From positions 1-64,000 of the forward strand of contig NZ_FTOL01000008.1 of the NCBI RefSeq assembly GCF_900156735.1: DNA of 64,000 nucleotides, in the 5' to 3' direction. The position numbers and the translations under genes are program-made. Of the stretch, positions 8,219 through 16,892 are shown one piece after another (positions within the stretch are counted from its first letter, which is position 1; each line of letters opens with the position of its first letter). The notes beneath the pieces were generated by a model. That model searched no databases. It was not told the origin of the DNA and was given only the letters and a program-made list of their open reading frames with translations. The stretch comes from Chryseobacterium ureilyticum. Its GTDB lineage: Bacteria > Bacteroidota > Bacteroidia > Flavobacteriales > Weeksellaceae.

Positions 8219-8782
8219 TTATTTTATTTCAGCACGTATTCTGCTCAAGCTCACCTGAGTAATTCCAAGGTAAGAGGCAATATGCCCCAGCTGAACTCTT
8301 TTAAGTAAATCCGGCTGAAATTGTATAATGTCTTTATATCGTTCCAGAGAGGTTTTGAATTGTCTTGAAATAATAAGCTCCTCAGACTTTATCATCTCCG
8401 CTTCAGCAAGCTTCCTTCCCCAATTGGCAATATGGATGTCTTCATTAAAGAGCTTTTTGAGATTTACGGTTTCCAGTCTGTACAATTCGCAATCTTCAAG
8501 GAGTTCTATGCTTTCATAGCCCGGTTTATCCTCCACGTAACTTTTCATAGAAAGTACACATTGCCCTTCGCTTCCGAACCAGAATGTAATGTCATTATCT
8601 GAAGTAGAAGAATAGGCACGTGCAATTCCCTTACGGATAAAATAAACATAAGGAACAACTTTCTCTGCTTCCATAAGACAATAGCCTTTAGGATGAGAAA
8701 CCTCTGTAATATGCGCTTTTAAGCTATTTTTAGAGGCTTCTGGAAGAATGTAAATGTGGTCAAGAATCTGGTCTATATTCAT
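8219..8782 (-). CDS. Crp/Fnr family transcriptional regulator
   Basis: 187 residues. An N-terminal cyclic-nucleotide-binding-like beta-roll (about 20-115, including 'FIRKGIARAYSS' and 'FWFGSEGQCVLSMKSYVEDKP') is followed by a helical linker and a short C-terminal helix-turn-helix 'LGHIASYLGITQVSLSRIRAEI'. There is no Fnr-type Cys cluster, and the cAMP-contacting Arg pattern is not evident, so the effector is unknown. This subgroup is abundant in flavobacteria next to small transporters. It lies in the same orientation as, and 265 bp upstream of, sugE, but a repeat-rich spacer argues against one operon. Confidence 0.88.
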   Translation of the reverse strand: MNIDQILDHIYILPEASKNSLKAHITEVSHPKGYCLMEAEKVVPYVYFIRKGIARAYSSTSDNDITFWFGSEGQCVLSMKSYVEDKPGYESIELLEDCELYRLETVNLKKLFNEDIHIANWGRKLAEAEMIKSEELIISRQFKTSLERYKDIIQFQPDLLKRVQLGHIASYLGITQVSLSRIRAEIK

Positions 8783-9036
8783 AAAAGATGAATTCTAAGA
8801 TTCAAAAATATTAGTTTTAAGTAATGCAATACAAAATTATTTGTAGTTTTTTGAGTAAGGCACTGAAGAGAACTAAGATGTTAAAACTTTTTTGATATTG
8901 TGCTTCAAGTATATGAGTGTAAAAATTTAATGACGAAACCTGTTAAAACTTCCTCTGAAATGTTTTATAAAGACAAAATAACTCTCTTTTTTCTTTTAAA
9001 TATTGAGATTAACTGTAAAGACCAATTTTGTTTTAC

Positions 9037-9044
9037 TAACTTTG
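9037..9044 (+). promoter_or_regulatory. -7 element TAACTTTG upstream of era
   Basis: Exact TAnnTTTG match 20 bp before the ATG at 9065. Its position supports that ATG over the longer in-frame ORF that begins near 8900. Confidence 0.6.
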
Positions 9045-9064
9045 CAGTTCGTAATATTATTTTT

Positions 9065-9940
9065 ATGCACAAAGCTGGATTTGTAAATATAGTTGGAAAG
9101 CCCAATGCCGGAAAATCAACACTTCTTAACCAATTGATGGGTGAGAAGTTGGCGATTGTAACGCAGAAAGCTCAGACAACCCGTCACAGAATTTTTGGTA
9201 TTTATAATGAAGAAGACCTTCAGATCGTATTTTCTGATACTCCGGGAGTATTAGACCCAAAGTACGGATTGCAGGAAAAAATGATGGATTTTGTAAAGGA
9301 TTCTCTACAGGATGCTGATGTTTTCCTGTTTATTGTAGATGTAACGGATAAAGCTGAGCCATCAGAATTCCTAATTGATAAATTAAATAAAATCCCTGTT
9401 CCTGTATTGTTGTTACTAAATAAAGTAGATCAGACAGATCAGGCAGGTCTTGAAGCATTAGTAGAAACGTGGCATAATAGGATTCCAAAAGCGGAAATCC
9501 TTCCTATTTCTGCTCTGAATGCCTTCAATACAGAGATTATTTTACCTAAAATAAAATCGTTACTACCTGAAAACCCACCTTATTATGATAAGGATCAATT
9601 TACAGATAAACCTGAAAGATTCTTTGTAAATGAGGCAATCCGTGAGAAAATCCTTTTAAATTATGATAAGGAAATTCCATATTCTGTAGAAGTGGTGACC
9701 GAGCAGTTTAAAGAAAAAGAAGGAATTATTTTCATCGATTCTATTATTTATGTAGAAAGAGATACTCAGAAGGGGATTATTATCGGACATAAAGGAGAGG
9801 CTATCAAAAAGGTAGGAACAGATGCAAGATTAGATCTTGAGAAGTTCTTTTCAAAGAAGATTCACCTTAATTTATTTGTAAAGGTGAAAAAGGATTGGAG
9901 AAAGAATGACAGAGACCTGAAAAATTTCGGGTACAGATAA
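9065..9940 (+). CDS. era: GTPase Era
   Basis: 291 residues from the ATG at 9065. The G domain shows G1 'GKPNAGKST' (11-19), G2 'TTRHRIFG', G3 'DTPG' and G4 'NKVD'; the C-terminal KH domain has 'IIGHKGEAIKKVG'. Era binds the 3' end of 16S rRNA and helps assemble the 30S subunit. An upstream in-frame extension of 55 codons contains no conserved sequence and carries the promoter element, so it is excluded. Length is normal for the family (about 295-300). Confidence 0.97.
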   Translation: MHKAGFVNIVGKPNAGKSTLLNQLMGEKLAIVTQKAQTTRHRIFGIYNEEDLQIVFSDTPGVLDPKYGLQEKMMDFVKDSLQDADVFLFIVDVTDKAEPSEFLIDKLNKIPVPVLLLLNKVDQTDQAGLEALVETWHNRIPKAEILPISALNAFNTEIILPKIKSLLPENPPYYDKDQFTDKPERFFVNEAIREKILLNYDKEIPYSVEVVTEQFKEKEGIIFIDSIIYVERDTQKGIIIGHKGEAIKKVGTDARLDLEKFFSKKIHLNLFVKVKKDWRKNDRDLKNFGYR

Positions 9941-10006
9941 ACTAAAAAGGCTGGAATCCCGTTGTATTAAAAGATTTTTATTACCTTAGTCTAAATTTTT
10001 TAGTAG

Positions 10007-10435
10007 ATGAACTATAATAATTCAAATTCAAGCTCAATACCTAAAGATATTATTTTATTAGCAGTGAGAGTATTTGTAGGTTTTGCAATGCTATCTCATG
10101 GTTATCCAAAGCTTCAGATGTTATTGGCTGGCGGAAAAATCGAGTTTTTCGATTTTTTAGGAATGGGACCTCAGATTACTCTTATTCTTACGGTACTTGC
10201 TGAATTTGTTTGTTCAATCTTACTGATATTAGGGCTTTTTACAAGGGTTTCCTTAGGTTTTCTGATCTTTACAATGGTCATTGCCGGATTTGTAGTTCAT
10301 GGCGCAGATCCTTTTGAAAAAAGAGAAATGAGTCTTATCTATCTTGCCGTATATCTTCTTCTCATGGTGATGGGGGCTGGTAAGATTTCTGTAGATCATA
10401 TGATTGAGAGAAGGAAAAGAGCTTCAGACTGGTAA
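10007..10435 (+). CDS. DoxX family membrane protein
   Basis: 142 residues with four predicted membrane helices. The first carries the DoxX-like 'ILLAVRVFVGFAMLSHGYPK', followed by 'VLAEFVCSILLILGLFTRV' with the family's conserved Glu and the 'RVSLGFL' turn. DoxX proteins are small inner-membrane proteins linked in some species to thiol or redox homeostasis; the role here is not determined. Ends at a strong hairpin (10459-10481) shared with the convergent peptide gene. Confidence 0.85.
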   Translation: MNYNNSNSSSIPKDIILLAVRVFVGFAMLSHGYPKLQMLLAGGKIEFFDFLGMGPQITLILTVLAEFVCSILLILGLFTRVSLGFLIFTMVIAGFVVHGADPFEKREMSLIYLAVYLLLMVMGAGKISVDHMIERRKRASDW

Positions 10436-10458
10436 AATATAAACAGATAAAAAAATGG

Positions 10459-10481
10459 AACGACACCTCAATGGTGTCGTT
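10459..10481. terminator. Bidirectional terminator between doxX and the GG-leader peptide gene
   Basis: AACGACACC (10459-10467) pairs perfectly with GGTGTCGTT (10473-10481) around a 5-nt loop, with an A-run on the left and T-rich sequence on the right. Both convergent genes end just outside it, which supports the small minus-strand gene as a real transcription unit. Confidence 0.85.
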
Positions 10482-10489
10482 TTCTGTTA

Positions 10490-10642
10490 TTAATAATTAC
10501 AATGAGGTAAACATTCCCAGATTGGAGAGCCGTTTTGGTCTTTTCCTACTCTGCAAGCCATGTATCCTGATTCACACAGCGGAGCACTTCCTCCGTTAAT
10601 CGTTTTCATGTTGTTTTTTGATAATTTTCTTAAATTTTTCAT
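10490..10642 (-). CDS. Double-glycine-leader, Cys-rich bacteriocin-like peptide
   Basis: A 50-codon gene read directly on the minus strand. The N-terminal 18 residues MKNLRKLSKNNMKTINGG form a GG leader of the ComC/bacteriocin type, with regularly spaced hydrophobic positions (L4, L7, M12, I15) before Gly17-Gly18. The predicted core (residues 19-50) has 32 residues with four Cys (23, 30, 44, 48), one Trp and a net charge near zero. In this leader class a C39-peptidase ABC transporter cleaves after GG and exports the core; none is encoded in this window. Very similar 'bacteriocin-like' leaders are frequent in Chryseobacterium. Single gene, shares the doxX terminator, and has a weak -7-like TATCTTAC upstream. 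Toxin, signal and redox-peptide roles are all possible. Confidence 0.82.
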   Translation of the reverse strand: MKNLRKLSKNNMKTINGGSAPLCESGYMACRVGKDQNGSPIWECLPHCNY

Positions 10643-10763
10643 ATTATTTTTAATTTGTAAGATAAAAGTAATAAAAAAACATAATATGACACTAAAAAGT
10701 GTCTTATTTTTTTAATTTTATAAATCTTTTAAAATTCACTACTTTCGTAGAAAATGAATTTAT

Positions 10764-13166
10764 ATGAAGATAAAACTGACAATTTGCCTTTTGGCTTTTC
10801 TCAATTTTTATGATGCACAGGAAAATATTAATTATCAAAAACCTTCTGCGGAAATCCTGAAATTGGCAGATTATGAAAGACCACCATCTGTTTTGATGAA
10901 CAGTAAAAAAGATTGGGTGGTTTTCACATACCGACCAACCTATAAAACATTGGATGATCTTAACCAGCAAGAAATGAAACTTGGAGGATTAAGGATTAAT
11001 CCGGTAACCAATATAGCCAGTACGACCATTTATTTTAATAATCTTAAAGTAAGAAAGATTTCTGATAAGAATGAAGTTCAGGTTAAAAATTTACCTTCAA
11101 ATGCTAAAATTGCACAGCTTCAGTTTTCACCAGATGAAAAGAAACTTGCCTTTACCAATACTACCCATAAAGGTGTAGAGCTGTGGATTGTAGATATGCA
11201 AACAGCTACGGCAAAAAAAATTACAGAAGATTTCCTGAATGCTAACATGGGAACTCCATATATCTGGTATAATGATTCACAGAGTCTATTGATCAGGACT
11301 CTTCCAAAAAACAGACCAGCATTAATAGATTCCAGCAAAGATCTTCCGACAGGACCTATTGTCTCTACGGCAGATGGAAAAGTTTCTCAGAACCGAACTT
11401 ATCAGGATCTTTTAAAGAATCCACAGGATGAAAAGAATTTCGAAACTTTAATTACGTCTGAAGTTTATAATGTAGATTTAAATGGAGATCTTAAAAAAGT
11501 AATGAATCAGGATATGTATGCGGGTTTAAGCTTCTCTCCGGATGGAAATTATCTAATGGCTTCTGTGATCAAAAAACCATTTTCATATATCGTTCCATTA
11601 AACCGTTTTCCTATAACAACAACGGTTTATGATACAAAAGGAAATGCTGTAAAGGTTGTAAATGAAGTTCCTTTAACGGAGATTATGCCTAAAGGTTTCT
11701 CTTCAGTAAGAACAGGAAAAAGAGATATGAGCTGGAGAAGTGATGCACCATCCACCTTGGTATACACAGAAGCTCTTGATGGTGGAGATCAGTATAAGCC
11801 TGCAGAATACAGAGATGAAATTTTCACTTGGGATGCACCGTTTACTGCTGCACCAAAATCTTTCTTCAAAACAAAACAAAGATTTGATGATGTAAATTGG
11901 TCTAATGATCACTATGCTATAGTTTCCGAAGAATGGTATGACACAAGAAATACAAAATCATTCCTGATTGACCTTAATAACGGAGAGTCAAAGGTAATTG
12001 ATGACAGAAATTCTCAGGATGTTTATAGCGATCCAGGAAATTTTAATAAAGTGAAAAACCAATACGGAAAATCCGTTATCGACTTAAAGGGAGGGAAAGC
12101 CTATCTGATAGGAGATGGATTTACAAAAGATGGTCAGCATCCGTTTATTGATGAAATGGATATTAAATCTTTAAAGAAAAAAAGACTGTATACTTCCAAT
12201 CTTAAAGGGGCTAAAGAAAGTATCGTAGATATTTTAAATCCTGCAAAAGGAGAGGTTTTGACAACACAAGAATCTTCAAGCCAATATCCGAACTTCTATA
12301 AAAAGAATATAAAATCTAATAAAGCTGAAGCGGTAACTCATTTTGCCAATCCTTTCGAAAGTATCAAAGATGTTTATAAAGAAGTAATTACTTATAAAAG
12401 AAATGATGGTGTTACTCTTTCCGGAACACTTTATTTACCTGCCGGGTATGACAGAAAAGCAAAGAGTGAAAAGCTTCCGCTTCTTATCTGGGCTTACCCT
12501 AGAGAATATAAAGATAAAAATACAGCGGGACAGAATACACAGAATGATAACGACTTTACTTTCCCGTCTTATGGATCTTTTGTATACTGGACAACTAAAG
12601 GATATGCTGTATTAGATCATGCCGCATTCCCTATTATTGGTGAAGGTAAAACAGAGCCGAATGATACGTTCATTACTCAATTGGTTGCCAATGCAGATGC
12701 AGCGATCAATGCAGTAGATCAGTTAGGATATATCAATAAAAAGAAAGTGGCTGTAGGAGGGCACTCTTACGGAGCATTTATGACCGCTAATCTTTTGACA
12801 CACTCCAACCTTTTTGCGTGTGGTATTGCCAGAAGTGGTGCTTATAACAGAACTTTGACGCCATTTGGATTCCAGACCGAGCAAAGAAACTATTGGGACG
12901 TGCCGGAGATCTATAATACAATGTCTCCGTTTATGAATGCGGACAAAATGAAAACTCCATTGCTTCTGATTCATGGTGATGCAGATAACAATCCGGGAAC
13001 TTTCACCCTACAGACTGAGAGATATTTCCAGGCTTTGAAAAACCTTGGTGCACCTGTAAGAATGGTTCTTCTTCCAAAAGAATCACACGGATATCAGGCT
13101 AAAGAGAATATTTTCCACGTTTTATGGGAGCAGGATCAGTTCCTTGAAAAATGTTTAAAGAAATAA
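10764..13166 (+). CDS. Exported S9 family serine peptidase (prolyl oligopeptidase type)
   Basis: 800 residues. Signal peptide at 1-19 (MKIKLTICLLAFLNFYDAQ). Residues about 40-540 form a beta-propeller-like region with TolB-like segments ('LQFSPDEKKLAFT', 'LSFSPDGNYLMAS'). The C-terminal alpha/beta-hydrolase domain carries the triad: Ser668 in 'GGHSYGAF', Asp in 'IHGDADNNPG' and His in 'KESHGYQ'. This is the S9 architecture of periplasmic dipeptidyl or glutamyl-type peptidases in Bacteroidota that recover nutrients from peptides. Exact specificity cannot be assigned. Monocistronic with a strong terminator at 13172-13205. Confidence 0.92.
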   Translation: MKIKLTICLLAFLNFYDAQENINYQKPSAEILKLADYERPPSVLMNSKKDWVVFTYRPTYKTLDDLNQQEMKLGGLRINPVTNIASTTIYFNNLKVRKISDKNEVQVKNLPSNAKIAQLQFSPDEKKLAFTNTTHKGVELWIVDMQTATAKKITEDFLNANMGTPYIWYNDSQSLLIRTLPKNRPALIDSSKDLPTGPIVSTADGKVSQNRTYQDLLKNPQDEKNFETLITSEVYNVDLNGDLKKVMNQDMYAGLSFSPDGNYLMASVIKKPFSYIVPLNRFPITTTVYDTKGNAVKVVNEVPLTEIMPKGFSSVRTGKRDMSWRSDAPSTLVYTEALDGGDQYKPAEYRDEIFTWDAPFTAAPKSFFKTKQRFDDVNWSNDHYAIVSEEWYDTRNTKSFLIDLNNGESKVIDDRNSQDVYSDPGNFNKVKNQYGKSVIDLKGGKAYLIGDGFTKDGQHPFIDEMDIKSLKKKRLYTSNLKGAKESIVDILNPAKGEVLTTQESSSQYPNFYKKNIKSNKAEAVTHFANPFESIKDVYKEVITYKRNDGVTLSGTLYLPAGYDRKAKSEKLPLLIWAYPREYKDKNTAGQNTQNDNDFTFPSYGSFVYWTTKGYAVLDHAAFPIIGEGKTEPNDTFITQLVANADAAINAVDQLGYINKKKVAVGGHSYGAFMTANLLTHSNLFACGIARSGAYNRTLTPFGFQTEQRNYWDVPEIYNTMSPFMNADKMKTPLLLIHGDADNNPGTFTLQTERYFQALKNLGAPVRMVLLPKESHGYQAKENIFHVLWEQDQFLEKCLKK

Positions 13167-13171
13167 ATTTG

Positions 13172-13205
13172 AAAGGCTGTCTCACATTTGAGGCAGCCTT
13201 TTTTA
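13172..13205 (+). terminator. Terminator after the S9 peptidase
   Basis: AAAGGCTGTCTC (13172-13183) pairs with GAGGCAGCCTTT (13190-13201) with one G-U pair, then a T run. Confidence 0.85.
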
Positions 13206-13241
13206 TATAATTAGTGTTGAGATTTGATCCAACTTGAATGA

Positions 13242-13931
13242 TTAAAGAAATTTTAAAATCTCATCAATACTTTTCAGTTCCATAAAATTTTCATGCTCCA
13301 GATTTACATCATGCTGTTCATGGCTCCAGGTAACATGGTAGGGAATATGAGCGGCTGATCCTCCGATTTCTAATACGGGTAAAATATCTGATTTAATAGA
13401 GTTTCCAAGCATCAGGAAATTTTCCGGCTGGCAATCAAGATGTTTCAATAGCTTTTTGTAATCATTTTCCTTTTTGTCGCTCATGATTTCAATATGATGG
13501 AAATACTCCTGCAAACCAGAATTCTTCAGCTTACGTTCCTGATCCAGCAAGTCACCTTTTGTAGCCACAACCAGCCTGTATTTTCCTTTTAAGCTTTCTA
13601 GTGTTTCAGTAACTCCATCCAGTAATTCAATAGGCTTCTGAAGAAGTTCCTGTCCTAATTCAATAGCCTTATTCACCAGTTGTAAAGACGCAGTATTGTT
13701 GGTAACTCTGCTTATGGTTTCAATCATACAAAGCATGAATCCTTTTACACCATAACCATATAAATGAAGGTTCTGCATTTCTGTTTTAAACAATTCCTGA
13801 GACACGGAATGCTGTGGAAGGTAGTCTTCAAGAAGCTTGCAGAATTCTTTTTCGGCTTCCTGAAAATATGGCTCGTTAATCCAAAGTGTATCATCCGCAT
13901 CAAAGGCAATAGTAGTAATATGATTATTCAT
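13242..13931 (-). CDS. HAD family hydrolase
   Basis: 229 residues from the ATG at 13931. HAD subfamily IA phosphatase: nucleophile motif 'IAFDADDTLW' at residues 8-17, a helical cap, motif II in 'LVVATKGDL', Lys in 'DYKKLLKHL', and motif IV 'FLMLGNSIKSDILP'. The substrate is unknown. An ORF extended to 14006 would run into the divergent Crp/Fnr promoter region and is rejected. Divergent from the Crp/Fnr gene with a 75-bp shared spacer containing a perfect palindrome. Confidence 0.87.
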   Translation of the reverse strand: MNNHITTIAFDADDTLWINEPYFQEAEKEFCKLLEDYLPQHSVSQELFKTEMQNLHLYGYGVKGFMLCMIETISRVTNNTASLQLVNKAIELGQELLQKPIELLDGVTETLESLKGKYRLVVATKGDLLDQERKLKNSGLQEYFHHIEIMSDKKENDYKKLLKHLDCQPENFLMLGNSIKSDILPVLEIGGSAAHIPYHVTWSHEQHDVNLEHENFMELKSIDEILKFL

Positions 13932-13985
13932 TTTAGTTTTGTAAATTTCTGATTCAAATTTCAACATAATAAATAAAACAGAAAA

Positions 13986-13997
13986 GGACAATTGTCC
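13986..13997. promoter_or_regulatory. Palindromic operator candidate GGACAATTGTCC
   Basis: Perfect 12-bp palindrome located 9 bp before the Crp/Fnr ATG (14007) and 54 bp from the divergent HAD gene start. Crp/Fnr dimers bind palindromes, so this is a plausible autoregulatory site; its half site GGACA differs from the TGTGA of E. coli Crp. Inferred from position and symmetry only. Confidence 0.55.
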
Positions 13998-14006
13998 CGA
14001 ATACAT

Positions 14007-14567
14007 ATGTTAAGGACCAATCAATCATTTTTAAGCTATCTTGAAGAGCTTTATGAGAAGCAGAGTGGAGAAAATATTATTCTGGAATCATTTTCTAAAG
14101 AGCAGAAACTATTGATTCAGGATCATTCTTTATCTAAAGTGATGTTGATAAAAGAAGGAATTACAAAATGTTACTTTGAAGAAGAAAACGGAAAAGAATA
14201 TATTGTTGAATTTCTAGGTAGTGGTGAAATTCTAGGTGAAGTGGAACTGATTAAAAATATCCCTTGCCTTTGTGGAATTGAAGCATTAACGGAAGTTGTT
14301 GTATACACCATAAGCCTGTCATATTTTAATGAATTGATTCGCCAGGATCTTATCCTCAATAACTTATTGTTAAACTCCTTTGCAGAACGTATTATCAATA
14401 CTTCAAGCAGGGCTTCCTATCAACAGTTGTATACGGTAGAACATACACTTACGCAGTTGCTTAAAATGCAGTCTAAACAGAATATTCAGATTTCAAAAGA
14501 AGATATGGCTGCTTATCTCGGAATTGCAGTAAGAAGTTTAAATAGAATCCTGAAGGATCTACAATAA
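14007..14567 (+). CDS. Crp/Fnr family transcriptional regulator
   Basis: 186 residues from the ATG at 14007 (a TTG at 13992 is in frame but overlaps the palindrome). The N-terminal cNMP-binding-like beta-roll contains 'MLIKEGITKCYFEEENGKEYIVEFL' as two segments and 'GSGEILGEVELI'. The C-terminal HTH is 'ISKEDMAAYLGIAVRSLNRI'. No Fe-S Cys motif; two Cys in 'PCLCG' are isolated. Effector unknown. Divergent from the HAD hydrolase, so the palindrome at 13986 could control both genes. Confidence 0.88.
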   Translation: MLRTNQSFLSYLEELYEKQSGENIILESFSKEQKLLIQDHSLSKVMLIKEGITKCYFEEENGKEYIVEFLGSGEILGEVELIKNIPCLCGIEALTEVVVYTISLSYFNELIRQDLILNNLLLNSFAERIINTSSRASYQQLYTVEHTLTQLLKMQSKQNIQISKEDMAAYLGIAVRSLNRILKDLQ

Positions 14568-14584
14568 ATGTTGTTGGAAAACGC

Positions 14585-14637
14585 TAAAGCGAAAAGAATT
14601 ATAAAACGTTTTATCAGAGATAAAATATTTGCGCCTT
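14585..14637. repeat. Decayed imperfect inverted repeat
   Basis: TAAAGCGAAAAGAATTAT (14585-14602) is roughly complementary to the stretch at 14620-14637 that includes ATTTGCGCCTTA, about 13-14 of 18 positions. It may be a degenerate intergenic palindromic element following the Crp/Fnr gene. Weak evidence. Confidence 0.3.
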
Positions 14638-14840
14638 AAAAATACTCACTCCTAAAATAAAATTTAGCCTTTGCGTATTCCAGCATGAATGAATGTATTT
14701 AAATTATTTTATTGATTTTTGGTATTTTTTATTGGGGTGTATTTGGTTTTTATTTTAAAAATAATATAATTTGTATAAAATAAATAGGGGTGTTTTGAAA
14801 ATTTATTATTTTTGTCTAATAAATATTGAATATAATATCC

Positions 14841-15344
14841 ATGGGAAATTTAAAATTCAGAAATGCTGTATTATCCGATTTAAATAAAATTGTAGCCATT
14901 TATAACTCAACCATCGCTTCAAGAATGGTGACGGCAGATGTGGAAGAAGTTTCTGTAGGAAGCAAGGAGAAGTGGTTTCATGAGCATAACTCACAAACAA
15001 GACCACTTTGGATTGTTGAAGATCACGAAAATCAAATTATTGGATGGGTGAGTTTTAGTTCATTCCATGAAAGACCTGCTTATAATGGGACTGTAGAAGT
15101 AAGCATTTATCTGGATGAAATTTGTAGAGGAAAAGGGTATGGGAAAGTTATTCTTCAGTATTGTATTGATAATGCCGGAAGATTTGGCGTAAAGAATCTT
15201 GTAGCTCTTATTTTCCTCCATAATGAACCGAGTTTGAAACTATTCAGACATTTTGGTTTTGAGGACTGGGGAAACCTCCCGAATGTTGCTGTTTTAGATG
15301 GAATTGAAAGAAGTTTAATAATATTAGGAAAGAGAATTGATTAA
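14841..15344 (+). CDS. GNAT family N-acetyltransferase (phosphinothricin acetyltransferase-like)
   Basis: 167 residues from the ATG at 14841. Begins 'MGNLKFRNAVLSDLNKIVAI' with the 'IYNSTIASRMVTADVE' segment typical of the PAT/Pat-like subgroup, then the acetyl-CoA loop 'ICRGKGYGKVILQY' (R/Q-x-x-G-x-G/A) and the C-terminal 'LFRHFGFEDWG'. Members acetylate small amines such as phosphinothricin or methionine sulfoximine; the natural substrate is unknown. Single gene, terminated by a perfect hairpin shared with the convergent MATE gene. Confidence 0.87.
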   Translation: MGNLKFRNAVLSDLNKIVAIYNSTIASRMVTADVEEVSVGSKEKWFHEHNSQTRPLWIVEDHENQIIGWVSFSSFHERPAYNGTVEVSIYLDEICRGKGYGKVILQYCIDNAGRFGVKNLVALIFLHNEPSLKLFRHFGFEDWGNLPNVAVLDGIERSLIILGKRID

Positions 15345-15350
15345 AATAAA

Positions 15351-15375
15351 AAAGCAGTCTAAATCAGACTGCTTT
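15351..15375. terminator. Bidirectional terminator between the GNAT and MATE genes
   Basis: AAAGCAGTCT (15351-15360) pairs perfectly with AGACTGCTTT (15366-15375) around a 5-nt loop. Confidence 0.85.
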
Positions 15376-15417
15376 TGTTATATCGGTGAGGGATGACAAT
15401 AAACGTAGAGATCAATA

Positions 15418-16791
15418 CTATGCTTTTATTTCTATATTCTGCTTAATTCGTTTCGCAGACATATTTAAGAATCGTTTGACTAGGAAAACGGCAGATACCG
15501 TAAGTCCTAAGCCAAGGGCAATCCACATTCCGAAAGCTCCCATTTCCAATGTTACACAGAAGAAATATCCTAAAGGAATGGTTATAACCCAATACGCAAT
15601 AAAGGTATAAATAGATGGTATTTTCACATCCTGTAAACCTCTCAGCATTCCTAAAGCTGTTACCTGGATTCCATCAGAAAGCTGGAATAAAGCAGCAATA
15701 ATCATCAGTTTTGAAGCAAGAGCAATGACTTCCACTTCTTCTTTTTTCGTGAAGAATGTAGGAAGTATATTTCTTCCAAGAATAAAGATCAATCCACAGA
15801 TACACATAAATATAAAGGCTATCTTCAAATTATTGATCCCGACTTTTCTCAATTCAACAAAGTTTTGTTCACCCAGTTTTCTTCCGATCATTACTGTAGA
15901 AGCTACACTGAACCCAACGCAAAGGTTGAAGGTGAAGGAAGCCATACTCAATGCGATCTGGTGAGAGGCAATATCATGTGCAGAAATCAATCCGCAGATA
16001 AATGCAGCTCCGGCAAAAGCAGTTACCTCAAAGAACATTTGTAAAGCTGTAGGTAATCCTAATTTTACCATTTTATCAAACATTGCTTTTGAAAAGTTTT
16101 GAACTTTCAATGAGAAATCCTTGATATAACGTCTTGTTCTTTCTTCCTTAAGCAATACAAAATAAAGGAAAACCACCATGAAAATTCTGGAAATCAGAGT
16201 TGCTAATGCAGACCCTTTTACGCCCATTGGCGGAATTCCCCAAAGTCCTTTTATGAAAACATAGTTTAAAACGATATTGATGACATTCGCAATAATAGTA
16301 GCCTTGGTAACCCCGATCGTGTAAGATAATCCTTCTGAAACTTCACGGAGTGTCTGGAAAGCCATAATTGGAATCATACTGACCACCATTATACTTAAAA
16401 AGTCTACCGTATCAGGAATAATCTTATCAGGTTGTCCGGAATGATAGAGTAGTGGCATCCCTAGAAATAAGACTACCATAAGAATCACCCCTACCAGCAT
16501 ATTGATCACAAAACCATGGCTGAATACGGAATTGATAGTATCATGATCCTGTTTTGAATGTGCCTCTGAAACCAATGGAGGTATTGCAAATGAAAATCCA
16601 AGTGCAAGTACGAAAATGGAGAAGAATACAGCATTCCCCAATGAGACAGATGCTAACGCGTCAGCACCTAAAAGTTTTCCAACAATAATATTGTCAAATA
16701 AATTTACTGAAACTTGCCCTACCTGGGTGAGCATCACAGGCAGAGCCAAAGTCAGGCATTCTTTTGTGTAGTTTTTGTTTAAAAAGTTCAT
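15418..16791 (-). CDS. MATE family efflux transporter
   Basis: 457 residues with twelve hydrophobic segments in two similar halves, the normal MATE size. The start 'MNFLNKNYTKECLTLALPVMLTQ' and the segments 'QVSVNLFDNIIVGKLLGADALA' and 'TVMIGRKLGEQN' match the NorM branch. It exports cationic drugs or metabolites by Na+ or H+ antiport; the substrate cannot be told. A 100-bp spacer with a separate terminator (16832-16869) isolates it from the upstream regulator gene. Confidence 0.92.
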   Translation of the reverse strand: MNFLNKNYTKECLTLALPVMLTQVGQVSVNLFDNIIVGKLLGADALASVSLGNAVFFSIFVLALGFSFAIPPLVSEAHSKQDHDTINSVFSHGFVINMLVGVILMVVLFLGMPLLYHSGQPDKIIPDTVDFLSIMVVSMIPIMAFQTLREVSEGLSYTIGVTKATIIANVINIVLNYVFIKGLWGIPPMGVKGSALATLISRIFMVVFLYFVLLKEERTRRYIKDFSLKVQNFSKAMFDKMVKLGLPTALQMFFEVTAFAGAAFICGLISAHDIASHQIALSMASFTFNLCVGFSVASTVMIGRKLGEQNFVELRKVGINNLKIAFIFMCICGLIFILGRNILPTFFTKKEEVEVIALASKLMIIAALFQLSDGIQVTALGMLRGLQDVKIPSIYTFIAYWVITIPLGYFFCVTLEMGAFGMWIALGLGLTVSAVFLVKRFLNMSAKRIKQNIEIKA

Positions 16792-16831
16792 AATATTTTA
16801 AGATTCATATAGTTTATAATTCAAAATAGGT

Positions 16832-16869
16832 CAAAAAAAAAGATTTGCAGTGTAGTTACTGCAAATCTT
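16832..16869 (-). terminator. Terminator after the NtrC-type regulator
   Basis: AAGATTTGCAGT (16840-16851) pairs perfectly with ACTGCAAATCTT (16858-16869); read on the minus strand the stem is followed by a run of eight T. Confidence 0.9.
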
Positions 16870-16892
16870 ATATATTGTAAATAATAGGTTTA

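Noticed and set aside
8900..9064. N-terminal extension of Era
   Set aside because: The extra 55 codons contain the era promoter element and no conserved residues; Era begins at MHKAGFVNIVG.
10459..10481. Hairpin as an attenuator of the GG-leader peptide gene
   Set aside because: It lies after the stop codons of both convergent genes, not in a leader, so it is a shared terminator.
14570..14641. 23-codon ORF after the second Crp/Fnr gene
   Set aside because: It overlaps a decayed inverted repeat and shows no recognisable peptide features.
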